From Histomonas meleagridis (lineage: Eukaryota; Parabasalia; Tritrichomonadida; Dientamoebidae): 64,000 nucleotides of DNA. Below the pieces are notes generated by a model, which worked only from the letters and a program-made list of their open reading frames with translations, was not told the origin of the DNA and made no database searches. Shown here piece after piece: positions 19,427-28,933 of the stretch; within the stretch, counting starts at the first letter, position 1, and every line of letters starts with the position of its first letter. A program made the position numbers and the translations under genes. Location: positions 124,001 to 188,000 of the forward strand of contig WSYJ01000178.1 in the NCBI GenBank assembly GCA_020186115.1, given 5' to 3'.

Positions 19427-22400
19427 ATGAGTGAAAAGATAACCATTATTCTTTCATTCCCAAAGTTTGGAATCGATGAAATTCAGCTAGACACTGACAC
19501 CTCGAAAACAGCTGCCTCAGTACTGGACTTTGCAATTTCCAAATATCCAGACAAGATTCCACCCAATGCTCAGCTTTTCATGATCAATGAGCAAAGAAAT
19601 TACACATTTGTGGATCAATCTGAAGTGTTAGCTGATCTTGGACTTCATGCAAACCATAAATTTATCGTAATGCCAGCTATGTATAACTTGACAATCAAAG
19701 ATCCAAATAACAAAGCACATCAAGTGCAAATCCAAAACACTTATAACTTTGCTGAAGTTCTTCAAATGATTTGTGTTGCTAACCAATTACTTGATCCCAA
19801 GTATTACGTTGTAACTTTGGGTTCCAGAGAACTTGACAAGAATTCCTCCATCACCGAGCAAGTCCCATTTGCAGACATGGTATCTTTTCAATTAGCACAA
19901 CCACCTGCCTTATTTGACATTTTGGTACAAGATTTCCTTGATTCAGCCTATCCATGCACACCAAAGGAAATGTATTACATCATGGGCCTTATCTTACTTA
20001 TTAACAATGGTCCATACAAATCAGCTAATCGTTCACAATATGAAAAAGATATCAAAGCCAACATTCCAAAAGTTCTTCAAAATGATCCAAAATTCCTCAA
20101 GGATTCATTAAAGTATGTTACCTCTGTTTATAAGAATCTTAAAGAAACCGATACCAAGTATGAAGATGCCGATAAATACATCATGGGACTTCAACATTTC
20201 TCATCCTTTGTTGTCAATGGTGAACGTCTTATGGGTCCAGAAGGCAAGAAACCACAAAAAGACAAAGTTACAGTATCATTAAATTATTCCATATTACGAG
20301 TTTTCAAGCAAAATTCCACGTCATTACTTTCACAATACAACATAAGCGAAATCAAACAGCTTTCATTAGATGGGAAAACTGGCATTAAATTCAAATACTC
20401 AATTCCAGGAAAAGGCGAATATAACATCCAATTAAATGTTGAGAAGCCCAAAGAATTACATGAAATCCTTATGAACAGGTTCAAGACGCCACAAGCGCGA
20501 ACTAAAGCGAAGCACACAGAACGTCGTGGCAGTGTTCGTGATGCAGTACAAATACCTCCATATGTTACATCATTTAATCAAGATCCAGACATCCCACGTA
20601 CCGAACTACAAATCGCAGTTACAAAAGCTGCTTCTATCATATTACGTAGTGTTAATAAGCCATTAGAAGAATATATCAACAATGTGCAAAACAATGAAAG
20701 AGATAACAATGAATTACCACCACTTTTACGATGTTTCAGTAGTCTTTATGCATTCATTGATAATGGCGAAGAGAAAGAAATTCTTTCCAAGTTAAGTGAA
20801 ATTCGATCGATTGCAGCTAAAGCACAAAACCTTATTGCTAACTCATCTGTTATGATGGATAAAGCAGAAATGCTTAAGAAGGGAAGTTCTGAACAAAAGA
20901 AACAAATTGAAGCAGCAAATGCACAAACAGCAGAAGCAGAAAACATTAAAAAGAGTTTTGTTACAAAGGCTACAAGTTATAAGAAGAAATTACATAAACT
21001 TGCAAAGGACTTAGAAAAACAATGCGAAGGTCCATCGATATTACCAATTCGACCTGAATTTAAGTTATTATTTAGAGCAACATTTTTGATATTATTCGAT
21101 GCATTTTGGTTAAATGAAATGTCACCATGTGAAGAAACAATACAAAACCTTAAGAAAGAAATTGATGCACTTACAAGTAGAATTGGTAACATCGAATTAT
21201 TTGCTGGTCGAAAGAAAGAAGTATTAAGTACAATTCGACATTTACAAAAGTTAAGCGAAAACATTTCACAGTCATGTGAAAATATTGAGAAGACTGAACG
21301 TGATCGTCAATATTTGATTACCTTACATAAAAGTGGCGAACATTATTTAAAGAAAGCAATTCATTCATTTAAAGATTTCTTAAAGAAGAACAAGCCAATT
21401 GAATTAGTTAAATCAATGAGTGAAGAGAATGTTAAAGAAATTCAAGCTAAAGAACCAAGGCCACTTATTAAGAATGCACGCGAACTTATTAAGAAACTTG
21501 ATCATAAAGTTGAAAATATTTCAGATGCAAACAAAGATTTATTAGCATTACAAAAGATCTTTTATGAATTATTAGGTATGGCACAAAAGAGTACACATCA
21601 ACCATTAATTAATGCATTTAATGATTATAAGACAGATATTGAACGTAATTATGCAACAAATGCTAATGAAATCCCCGAAGCATCTTCTGTTCGATGTGAG
21701 AATGCATTAGAAAGTGTTTATCAATCATTAAATTGTGCGAATGAATTACGTCAACAATTATCAGCATTCCCAGATAATGATCCACGTGTTAAAGCATTAA
21801 TACCAATCATTGAATATTTAGAAAAGAATGGTCCATTATATAATGGCTCACAAACACATATTGACTTACAACGATTTATCTCACAAATGTCCACAGCTTC
21901 AACTTCAACACTTATTGAGTTAGCGTTTAAACTCGAATCTTATGTACCAGAAGAACTTCGCGACTTAGCTAACAAATGTGACATTGCTAAAGATGCATAT
22001 AAAGAAGTTGAAGGCACAATGAAGATCGAAGATATTACTAAGTCAACAACAAAGTTAACGAATCAAACCACCGAATTTGCGTTAAACATTCGTAAGTCAT
22101 TACGTAAGACCGAACATGAGAACGCGCTTAAATATCGCAAGTTAAACTTACGTCTATGGCGTATAATGGTTGTCTTCCAACAATTCGCATCTGATGAAAG
22201 TAGTGGATCAATCGGTAACGAAGCATTCCATAAATGTCGTGACGCATTTAAGACATTAATCGAAGAAGCTGCATACGACATGAAACGTGACCAACAATTC
22301 CTTCCATTTATCGAAGAGTTCATATCGAAGATCGAAGCAGTCATTGCTAATCCTCACGACTCTGACTCGTTAGCAAAACTCGGCGCATTCTTATTGATCA

Positions 22401-23122
22401 ACCAAACGAGGCCCGGATTCTATAAGGCAGCGAAGGCAATCGCTTCGTTTAATCATTATGTACTTGTGTCTGACTCTGATAGAGCTGCACTTGAGCTTTC
22501 GAATGAATCTATTGTCGAACAACAATTCATGAACTCTTCTATTTTAATCGCTTCGTTAAGAAGAAGAATGATCGCCCTTATGAAAAACGTCGAAAATAAT
22601 ATGAACACCAAAATCGTTAGAGATTTACATCATTCTTATGTAGACTTAAGAAGAGACTTTAAACGGTTCCTCAAGAAGTTCACCGATAACATATTCATCA
22701 TATTCGGTCAGATGGTTTTGTCGAAAACTGCCAGAGAGGACGTTATACGACCGTTAAGCAGCGGTGTCGATGCGATAGAAAAGTTGAGACCGTTTATCAT
22801 GAACTTGGAAATTCCTGCACCATATATGGGTAGAGCTGTTTGTGGTATTGTCTTTTCATCAATGGAATTGTTGATCGCTCATTGTAATGAACAAGGTGGT
22901 AAATCACAAGAAGCATGCAATTTGGCATTCTTGGCTGTAAGAGAATTCTTGTTAAATATTAGAAGGAAAACTGCTGAAAGTGAACAAGAACATATTTTAC
23001 AAAAGACTGGTATCGGAATTAATGATATGTACGCAATCATCGAAAGAGATAGGAAGATGATGGCTGAGCAAAAAGACTTCCAAGGATCAATAAGAAAGAG
23101 GAAATGGGACAGTCCGAATTAA
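19427..23122 (+). CDS. talin-like FERM-domain cytoskeletal protein
   Basis: The 1231-residue protein has a four-part head like that of talin. It has two ubiquitin-like folds (about 3-80 and 82-155), a helical F2 (about 160-265) and a PTB/PH-like F3 (about 275-355) containing KQLSLDGKTGIKFKYS and KELHEILMNRF. The remaining about 850 residues are almost entirely helical with heptad-like segments, like a talin rod of helical bundles. The C-terminus is basic (RKRKWD). Talin-type proteins join membranes to actin; in this amoeboid-capable lineage a role in adhesion or cortical actin is plausible but inferred. The ATG at 19427 (MSEKITIILSF) is used because the nine codons before it start only with TTG. 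No canonical integrin-binding partner is in the window. The two tRNA-Ile genes flank it. Confidence 0.75.
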   Translation: MSEKITIILSFPKFGIDEIQLDTDTSKTAASVLDFAISKYPDKIPPNAQLFMINEQRNYTFVDQSEVLADLGLHANHKFIVMPAMYNLTIKDPNNKAHQVQIQNTYNFAEVLQMICVANQLLDPKYYVVTLGSRELDKNSSITEQVPFADMVSFQLAQPPALFDILVQDFLDSAYPCTPKEMYYIMGLILLINNGPYKSANRSQYEKDIKANIPKVLQNDPKFLKDSLKYVTSVYKNLKETDTKYEDADKYIMGLQHFSSFVVNGERLMGPEGKKPQKDKVTVSLNYSILRVFKQNSTSLLSQYNISEIKQLSLDGKTGIKFKYSIPGKGEYNIQLNVEKPKELHEILMNRFKTPQARTKAKHTERRGSVRDAVQIPPYVTSFNQDPDIPRTELQIAVTKAASIILRSVNKPLEEYINNVQNNERDNNELPPLLRCFSSLYAFIDNGEEKEILSKLSEIRSIAAKAQNLIANSSVMMDKAEMLKKGSSEQKKQIEAANAQTAEAENIKKSFVTKATSYKKKLHKLAKDLEKQCEGPSILPIRPEFKLLFRATFLILFDAFWLNEMSPCEETIQNLKKEIDALTSRIGNIELFAGRKKEVLSTIRHLQKLSENISQSCENIEKTERDRQYLITLHKSGEHYLKKAIHSFKDFLKKNKPIELVKSMSEENVKEIQAKEPRPLIKNARELIKKLDHKVENISDANKDLLALQKIFYELLGMAQKSTHQPLINAFNDYKTDIERNYATNANEIPEASSVRCENALESVYQSLNCANELRQQLSAFPDNDPRVKALIPIIEYLEKNGPLYNGSQTHIDLQRFISQMSTASTSTLIELAFKLESYVPEELRDLANKCDIAKDAYKEVEGTMKIEDITKSTTKLTNQTTEFALNIRKSLRKTEHENALKYRKLNLRLWRIMVVFQQFASDESSGSIGNEAFHKCRDAFKTLIEEAAYDMKRDQQFLPFIEEFISKIEAVIANPHDSDSLAKLGAFLLINQTRPGFYKAAKAIASFNHYVLVSDSDRAALELSNESIVEQQFMNSSILIASLRRRMIALMKNVENNMNTKIVRDLHHSYVDLRRDFKRFLKKFTDNIFIIFGQMVLSKTAREDVIRPLSSGVDAIEKLRPFIMNLEIPAPYMGRAVCGIVFSSMELLIAHCNEQGGKSQEACNLAFLAVREFLLNIRRKTAESEQEHILQKTGIGINDMYAIIERDRKMMAEQKDFQGSIRKRKWDSPN

Positions 23123-23606
23123 TAAAAAGACAGCTTCACTCGAAAGTAATAACTTTCTTAACTTAAAAATATTTTTGATAAGAGAATGATGCACATAACG
23201 AATATTCAAACATTTCAAATTCTTTTGAATTATCTGATAATCGTTTAATTAAATACATTAACAAAATGTGCATCATCCAATTTCAACCGAATTTTCTACC
23301 TAAATTATTAATCCTTTCTAATAAAAAACAATTATGGAATAATAAATTTCTCGTTGTTTTAATGTTAGAGATATTGGTATCATTTGATTTAATATAATTG
23401 ATTTATAAATGCACTACGATCAACATACACCTATAAATGTGTATACGTCCTGTTTTTCTTAAAAAAATATATTCAAATTAATGTTATAAATATCTTCATG
23501 CATTTCACACTTAAAAAAATTTATTATATATAATACATATTCCTGAAACTAATCCTAATGTAATTATAATGTATTAAGATATTATTGATTTTAAGTTATT
23601 CAACAA
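23123..23606. other. intergenic, AT-rich
   Basis: The 484 bp between the talin-like stop and the second tRNA-Ile hold no gene or clear motif. Confidence 0.45.
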
Positions 23607-23679
23607 GGTCTCGTAGCTCAGTCGGTAGAGCGTTGTGCTGATAACGCAAAGGTCTAGGGTTCAAGTCCCTGCGGGACCA
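23607..23679 (+). tRNA. tRNA-Ile (anticodon GAT), copy 2
   Basis: This is a perfect 73-nt copy of the tRNA at 19021-19093, in the opposite orientation, with anticodon GAT at 23640-23642 in the loop CTGATAA. The A73 discriminator is followed at once by T8 (23680-23687), a Pol III terminator. The 5' flanks of the two copies differ while the 3' flanks are both T-runs, so the duplicated unit is little more than the tRNA itself. It lies only 92 bp upstream of the DUF3447 ORF of locus C. Confidence 0.95.
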
Positions 23680-23771
23680 TTTTTTTTATTTTTTGTTGAT
23701 TCTTCTGTTGGTGTAACATTATTTCCTCTTAATAGAATCCTATTGAATTTCTCGAATTGATTATAAAAAAA

Positions 23772-25019
23772 ATGAGTGGTTCAAATGAAAAAAATTGTTT
23801 GCAGATCCTTTATACACTCGAAAACATAATATTCGGGTTAAATAATGAAAATATTGAAACACAAACTGAACAAACAATAAATTTATTTAATTTAAATAAT
23901 TATCCATATTCTTTCAACCAAGTAATATGTAATTTGATTTTTTCATTGTTCTGCTCTCGAATAGGGGATGGAGATATTTATTTATGGTATTTAAAATCTA
24001 TACAAAGAAAGGAAGAAGAAATAAAAACAAAAATAGATCCCAAAATAATCGAAATTTTTTATAAATTTATAACGCAAAATCAGAAACAAGAAACATTATA
24101 TTTTATAGAGAAGATGATAAAATATAATTTAATTGATTCTAGTTTAACTCAAAACTTCACCACAAAATATTTTGCGCATTATAAATCATTAGATAAAGCT
24201 AAAATTACTTATTCTTCAGAGTATTTTTCTTATAAATTTGTTGATAATTTAGAAGAACTTTCCAAAAACGATTGGGAACTTCATAAGAAATATATCGAAG
24301 AAGGAGTTAATACATCAGAAATCGCGAAAATAATTCGCAATGATGAAATCGAAAAACTTCAAGAAATATCATCACAAGAAAAATTTAATTTTGATCAAAG
24401 CATTGAACCATCACTTTATGAAATATGTTCATTTATTAATCAACAAAATGTTTCATTAATTGATTATGCAGCATTTTTTGGATCAATTAAATGTTTCAAA
24501 TATTTATTACATAATAATGCAACTATGATAACAGCTAAATATGCGATTGCTGGTGGAAATCTTGAAATTATAAAACTTTGTTTACCAAAAACAAAATCAA
24601 TTAAAGATGCTTTTAAATCTTCAATAAGATTTCATCAAAATGATGTGTTTCATTATCTTTATGAAAATGAAATTGAGAAATTAAAGGAAAGTAATTCGGA
24701 TTTACATGTAGATTATCAAATAAGGAAAAAATTTTCTGACAATGATGTAATACTTATTTACTTAGGACTTCAATGTGTTAAAAGTAATAATTATAAAATT
24801 CTTACATTTTTACAAGAAGAAGGAATGAAAATCACTAGTAAAGTCATTAATAAAGCAGCAAAAATTGGTAACTTATTCCTTGTTAAATATTTCATTGAAA
24901 AGGATCAAGTTCCAGTGGATATTTTACCTTATGCTGTACAATCGGAAAATATTGAACTTATAAAATATATTCTTGATAAAAAAGAAATAGATGTTAATTA
25001 TAACGAGTTTTTTCCCTGA
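23772..25019 (+). CDS. DUF3447/ankyrin-family protein, locus C
   Basis: This 415-residue ORF is of the same family as loci A and B. It has the N-terminal LENIIFGLNNENIE block, NDWELHKKYIEEGVN, IRNDEIEKLQEISSQEKF, LIDYAAFFGSIKCFKYLL and AGGNLEIIKLC. A 20-residue insertion (around KLKESNSDLHVDYQ) distinguishes it from A and B. The ankyrin-like end ENIELIKYILDKKEIDVN is followed by a short tail and TGA. The ATG at 23772 (MSGSNEKN) is chosen over the in-frame TTG at 23757. The first isolated module downstream begins 51 bp after the stop. Function is unknown; protein binding through ankyrin repeats is the family expectation. Confidence 0.85.
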   Translation: MSGSNEKNCLQILYTLENIIFGLNNENIETQTEQTINLFNLNNYPYSFNQVICNLIFSLFCSRIGDGDIYLWYLKSIQRKEEEIKTKIDPKIIEIFYKFITQNQKQETLYFIEKMIKYNLIDSSLTQNFTTKYFAHYKSLDKAKITYSSEYFSYKFVDNLEELSKNDWELHKKYIEEGVNTSEIAKIIRNDEIEKLQEISSQEKFNFDQSIEPSLYEICSFINQQNVSLIDYAAFFGSIKCFKYLLHNNATMITAKYAIAGGNLEIIKLCLPKTKSIKDAFKSSIRFHQNDVFHYLYENEIEKLKESNSDLHVDYQIRKKFSDNDVILIYLGLQCVKSNNYKILTFLQEEGMKITSKVINKAAKIGNLFLVKYFIEKDQVPVDILPYAVQSENIELIKYILDKKEIDVNYNEFFP

Positions 25020-26469
25020 GTTTTTATGTGTTTTAAATAAATTATTGGAAATTTTTTTAAAGTACTTTGTCCTGCAATTCTTTATGCATCTGAAGCTGGC
25101 AATATAGAAATTGTTAAGCTTTTATTAAATATGCCTGATATTGATATTAATCTTAAAGGAGTTTATTTGTTTTGTTTAAAGTTTGTTTAGTTTAATTAAT
25201 GTTTTAGTTTTGGAATTGAAGTTTTTAATGTTTTATTAAAGTTCCATTAATAGCAGCTGTAATGAAAGAGAATATTGAAATGGTTAAGTTGTTTCTTGAA
25301 AGAAAAGATTTAAAAATTAACATTAAATACGTTAATATCAAAGTTATAGAGTTTAAAAATAATATTTAAAATATATATAAATCATTTAAAACACCAATAA
25401 TTTTTGCAGCTCAACATGGCAATATTGAAATTCTAGAATTACTTCTGAAATACAAAGATGTTGACATTAATATTAAAGGTGTAATTAAATTTTTTTTGAC
25501 GATTAATTCAAATATTTTCAATATCAAAATAATTTTTAATGTTTTTTCATTTTATTTAGAACTGCATTTATAGAAGCCTGTAAAAATGGTCATCTTGAAG
25601 TAGTTGAATTACTTCTTAAACAAAATGGAATTGATTTGAATTGTACAGATATTTATTTTTATTAATGAATGTATTTTACAACACCTTCGTGTTTCAAAAT
25701 AATATTTGGAATTCATTTAATTTTTTTATTAATGCATTAATGTATGCTTCAGAAAAAGGTCACATAGAAGTAGTTAAATTACTTCTTAAACAAAATAAAT
25801 TTGATATTAATGCTAAAGATATTTGTATATTTTATTTAATATTTGTTTAAATATTATCTGATTTCAAAATAATATTTGGAATTTATTTTAAATTTTTATG
25901 ACAGCATTCATGCATGCATGTGTAAGTGGTCGTACAAAAATAGTTCAAATCTTTCTTAAAATAAAAGATCTTGATATCAATAGTAAAAACGTATTTTAAA
26001 ATTATTTAATATTTGGTTTGATAATTTCGTATTTCAAAATGAAATTTGGGAATTAATCAAATGATTTGTGACAGCATTTATGCTTGTCAATTTGGAAGAA
26101 AAGATATAGTTAAAATTCTCCTTGAATTAAATGTAATTGATATCAACGATAAAAATGATATTAAATAATATTTAAAATTTTCTTGAATAATTTATTGTTT
26201 ATTATTATAATTTGGAGATCAATAAATTTATTAGAATCAGCTCTTTTATTGGCAACTTTCGTCAAGAAAGTCGATATCGTTCAATTCCTTCTTAAACAAA
26301 ATGGTATTGATAAAAATATTGAAAATATTTAATTATTTTATTTGATATTTGATTTAAAATTATCATATTTCATAATATAATTTGGGATTTATTAAAAATT
26401 TCTGAAACGCCACTTAGTATAGCAAAAAAACTTAAACACCAAAAGCTAATTAATTTATTAACTAAATAA
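25020..26469 (+). repeat. array C: nine isolated ankyrin modules at 170-bp period
   Basis: Modules start at 25071, 25241, 25391, 25561, 25731, 25901, 26071, 26237 and 26407. The intervals are 170, 150, 170, 170, 170, 170, 166 and 170 bp. Seven modules are exactly 29 codons (for example TPIIFAAQHGNIEILELLL and NALMYASEKGHIEVVKLLL). The seventh (26071) has lost 4 nt at its 5' edge. The ninth (TPLSIAKKLKHQKLINLL) ends in TAA at 26469 like a capping repeat. Spacers of about 83 nt contain stops, start near a RTWTATTTG-like element and mostly contain TTTGG with GG 23 nt before the next module. The 150-bp interval lacks that element. Module sequences are strongly diverged while the period is kept. 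A (TA)n tract follows at about 26488-26505. Confidence 0.8.
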
Positions 26470-26711
26470 ATAAAAAATATATCTTAATATTATATATATA
26501 TATATTTGGCAAAAATATTCAACAATTTTTTTTATAATGTATGTGTTTTTTATTATTTTAATCAAATAGATATTAAATATTAAGATTTATACTTTTAACA
26601 TAATTTTATTTAAGAAATAAATCAATAAGGTTAAAAAATATTAACAGTTTTATTTATAAATTAATAAAAAAGCAGACCTTTAAATTAAGCATAAAATTTT
26701 GATAAATGGAA

Positions 26712-26718
26712 TCATTTT
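26712..26718 (+). promoter_or_regulatory. initiator-like motif TCATTTT of the Ras-type gene
   Basis: TCATTTTTGG lies directly before the ATG at 26723. If the A of TCA (26714) is the transcription start, as in the known trichomonad Inr (TCA+1-Y-T/A), the 5' UTR is 9 nt. The same 9-nt distance is seen for the PARG gene and for the internal ATG of the DBP5-like gene. Confidence 0.6.
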
Positions 26719-26722
26719 TGGA

Positions 26723-27301
26723 ATGAGTGAAATAAAAGTAGTTGTATTTGGTGCAGGTGCTGTTGGAAAGTCAGCATTAACAATACAATTTGTTCAAGGT
26801 TATTTCATTACAGATTATGATCCAACAATTGAAGATTCTTATAAAAGAGTGCTTCTTATAGGTGACGAAAATATCCAGCTTGATATCCTTGATACAGCTG
26901 GACAGGATGACTTTGCACCGATGAGGATTTCATACATGCGACAAGGGAAAGGATTTATTATTGTTTATGCAATTGATGATCGATCTTCCTTTGATGAAGT
27001 TGAAGTTTTTCATCGTGATATTACACGAACAAAAGGAACTCAACAAGTTCCAATAGTAATTTGTGGAAACAAATGTGATCTTGAGGTCAAACGTATGGTT
27101 AATAAATCAGAAGGAGAAGAACTTGCACAAAAAATAGGTGCAATATTTTTTGAAACTTCTGCTCTTGCTAATATTCATATCGAAGATGCATTTTCTGAGC
27201 TTGTTAAAGCTATCCTAAAGCAAAACACTTCAAATACTCAACCAGGTAATAAACCAGAAAAAAAGAAGAAAAAAAAGAAAGGTAAATGTAGCATTTTTTA
27301 A
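26723..27301 (+). CDS. Ras-family small GTPase
   Basis: The 192-residue G protein has all motifs: P-loop GAGAVGKS (residues about 10-17), effector loop YDPTIEDSY, DTAGQDDF (catalytic Gln kept), NKCDL and ETSAL. The effector loop and the C-terminal CaaX box CSIF after a run of ten Lys residues mark it as Ras/Rap-type rather than Rab or Rho. It should be prenylated and held at the membrane by the polybasic segment. In the P-loop the second glycine of GG (Ras position 13) is Ala, which may change nucleotide exchange. The ATG at 26723 is chosen because it follows the TCATTTT initiator by 9 nt; the longer frame begins with TTG. It converges on the PARG gene. Confidence 0.93.
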   Translation: MSEIKVVVFGAGAVGKSALTIQFVQGYFITDYDPTIEDSYKRVLLIGDENIQLDILDTAGQDDFAPMRISYMRQGKGFIIVYAIDDRSSFDEVEVFHRDITRTKGTQQVPIVICGNKCDLEVKRMVNKSEGEELAQKIGAIFFETSALANIHIEDAFSELVKAILKQNTSNTQPGNKPEKKKKKKKGKCSIF

Positions 27302-27449
27302 AATTAATATCATTTTAAATGTCAATATTGTTTTGATTCATAAAATTTGTAAAATATATTTATTTTCATAAATATGCTTAACATATATGTTTATATAAAT
27401 AAATTTAAAGATTTTGTCTTAAAAAAAAGTGTGAAAGGAAAGAAATACT
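27302..27449. other. convergent gap between Ras-type and PARG genes
   Basis: The 148-bp AT-rich region holds both 3' ends. No gene is seen. Confidence 0.4.
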
Positions 27450-28478
27450 TTAATTTTCATTTTTTAAAGCTTCTCTTTTCTCCTTCTCCTTCTCCTTCTT
27501 TCTCATTTCTTTTTTGTCCTTCCAAGTCATTTTTTTCTTATCCGGTTCATTATCTGATGGAATTGAAGTTCTTTGAACTCCCAAACAATCACAGAATATT
27601 GCCACAAGATCTCTTCCTTTGTTATAATCATGAATTGGAAAACATATTCTATCAAAATAACCACCTAAGCCCTCTTCAAATAGAACCTTCTTAAATGCGT
27701 TTGCAATCATTACAGGATCGTTTCTGAAGCAACAACATCCCCATGCACCAAGAATAAGAACATTGTACTTTCCACATGCAGCAACAGAAATCACTTTCCT
27801 AATCCTTTCAAGCATGACTTCTTCAATCTTATCAACATCAGGCCCACCTCTACGCCTAACAATTCCTGCATTTACCGCAGGTGATGTGATGATTGAAAAA
27901 TACATTGGCTTATCAAGAAATCTATACTTACTATCTTTGAAGACAGGAACGTCTGGAGATAGTATCATATAGTCAGAATAAAGACATGTATCAAGTTGGC
28001 GATTGTATTCGTACATTTCTTTTTTGGTGATTAATGATGGCCAAAGACCAGATACTCTAGAAAGAGTTTCCTCCTGTTCATCTGCAAGTGACCAAAAACC
28101 ACCACCAGGATTTCGTGCAGATGCATAGTTTAAACATGCAATTCTCATTTCCGAATTATTCCCTGATGCAATGTGATCGCGTGTAATTCTGATGCAGTTG
28201 TCAAGAGATTTTTCACGTGTAACTTCAATTATTGGTGATTTGTGTGGATTTGTAGGTAAATTATGCACATGATCAGGTTTAAATAAAATGGTTCCCTTCA
28301 TGCAGTTTTCCAATGCATCTTTGATTTCAATGACTTCGCCTAAATTATTGGTGTAAGTACCATTTTTAAAAATTTCAAGTGCTTCAATTGCTAAAGGATT
28401 CTTAATAACTTCTGGCGGCCTGTCAATTTCATGCTTATACACCTTAGTCATCTTTGGCTTTTCCTGTGTGTCTTCCAT
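27450..28478 (-). CDS. bacterial-type poly(ADP-ribose) glycohydrolase-like protein (DUF2263 family)
   Basis: The 342-residue protein has the microbial PARG signature. NYASARNPGGGF is followed by LADEQEETLSR, i.e. a GGG loop and a QEE catalytic motif seven residues later (residues about 117-134), with the second Glu as the expected catalytic residue. Later segments (TSPAVNAGI, VLILGAWGCCCFRNDP) fit the macrodomain-like fold. The enzyme should remove ADP-ribose polymers from proteins. This class is typical of bacteria and of many protists and fungi; lateral origin is possible but not shown here. The C-terminus is a strongly charged Lys/Glu tail (KEKEKEKREALKNEN), perhaps for nuclear targeting. 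The start ATG at 28478 lies 9 nt after a TCATTTT initiator on the same strand. Confidence 0.85.
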   Translation of the reverse strand: MEDTQEKPKMTKVYKHEIDRPPEVIKNPLAIEALEIFKNGTYTNNLGEVIEIKDALENCMKGTILFKPDHVHNLPTNPHKSPIIEVTREKSLDNCIRITRDHIASGNNSEMRIACLNYASARNPGGGFWSLADEQEETLSRVSGLWPSLITKKEMYEYNRQLDTCLYSDYMILSPDVPVFKDSKYRFLDKPMYFSIITSPAVNAGIVRRRGGPDVDKIEEVMLERIRKVISVAACGKYNVLILGAWGCCCFRNDPVMIANAFKKVLFEEGLGGYFDRICFPIHDYNKGRDLVAIFCDCLGVQRTSIPSDNEPDKKKMTWKDKKEMRKKEKEKEKREALKNEN

Positions 28479-28482
28479 TCAG

Positions 28483-28489
28483 AAAATGA
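28483..28489 (-). promoter_or_regulatory. initiator-like motif TCATTTT of the PARG gene
   Basis: The minus-strand TCATTTTCTGA runs directly into the ATG. The A of TCA is at 28487, 9 nt before the start codon, the same geometry as for the Ras-type gene. Confidence 0.6.
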
Positions 28490-28895
28490 ACTCATCCAAG
28501 GCGAAGAATTGAAACTATTCAATAGCGAAATTTTGATTCAAAATTTTGACAACTTTCTTAAAAAAATTTTGTGCACAATTCAAAAAAAGCGGTTAACTTC
28601 AGGTGATGTGAACAAAATTTGGAAGAAAAAAATATCTGTGATAATAGACGAATGAATCATAAACATTAGGTTGTTTCATTCAAAGAGTTAAGAAGGGTGT
28701 TCATAGTCATTATTTTCTTCTATAAATAATGAAAGATCATTTTTTATAAATCATTTTAAAAATTTAAACTAATAACTAAAAAAGTAATAATCTTAATTCG
28801 AGGAAATAAAGTCGCTATATTTTTATTACAATCTGTTCCAAAAAATATCAAAAAAAACATGAATTTAAATGGAGAACAATGAATGAAGATTATTG

Positions 28896-28903
28896 TCACT
28901 TTT
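28896..28903 (+). promoter_or_regulatory. initiator-like motif TCACTTTT of the syntaxin gene
   Basis: TCACTTTT fits the TCAYTW pattern and lies 36 nt before the ATG at 28934 but inside the longer frame from 28883. If used, translation must start at 28934. The same octamer occurs 53 nt before the CSN7 start. Confidence 0.4.
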
Positions 28904-28933
28904 CATGGGGCAGCTTTTTCCAAAAAACCGAAA

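Noticed and set aside
2351-26469. Array spacers as canonical GT-AG introns or known trichomonad introns
   Set aside because: Spacer starts vary (AT, GT, GA, AC), the GTATGT and ACTAACACACAG signals are absent, and no single boundary choice obeying GT-AG keeps the frame in all units.
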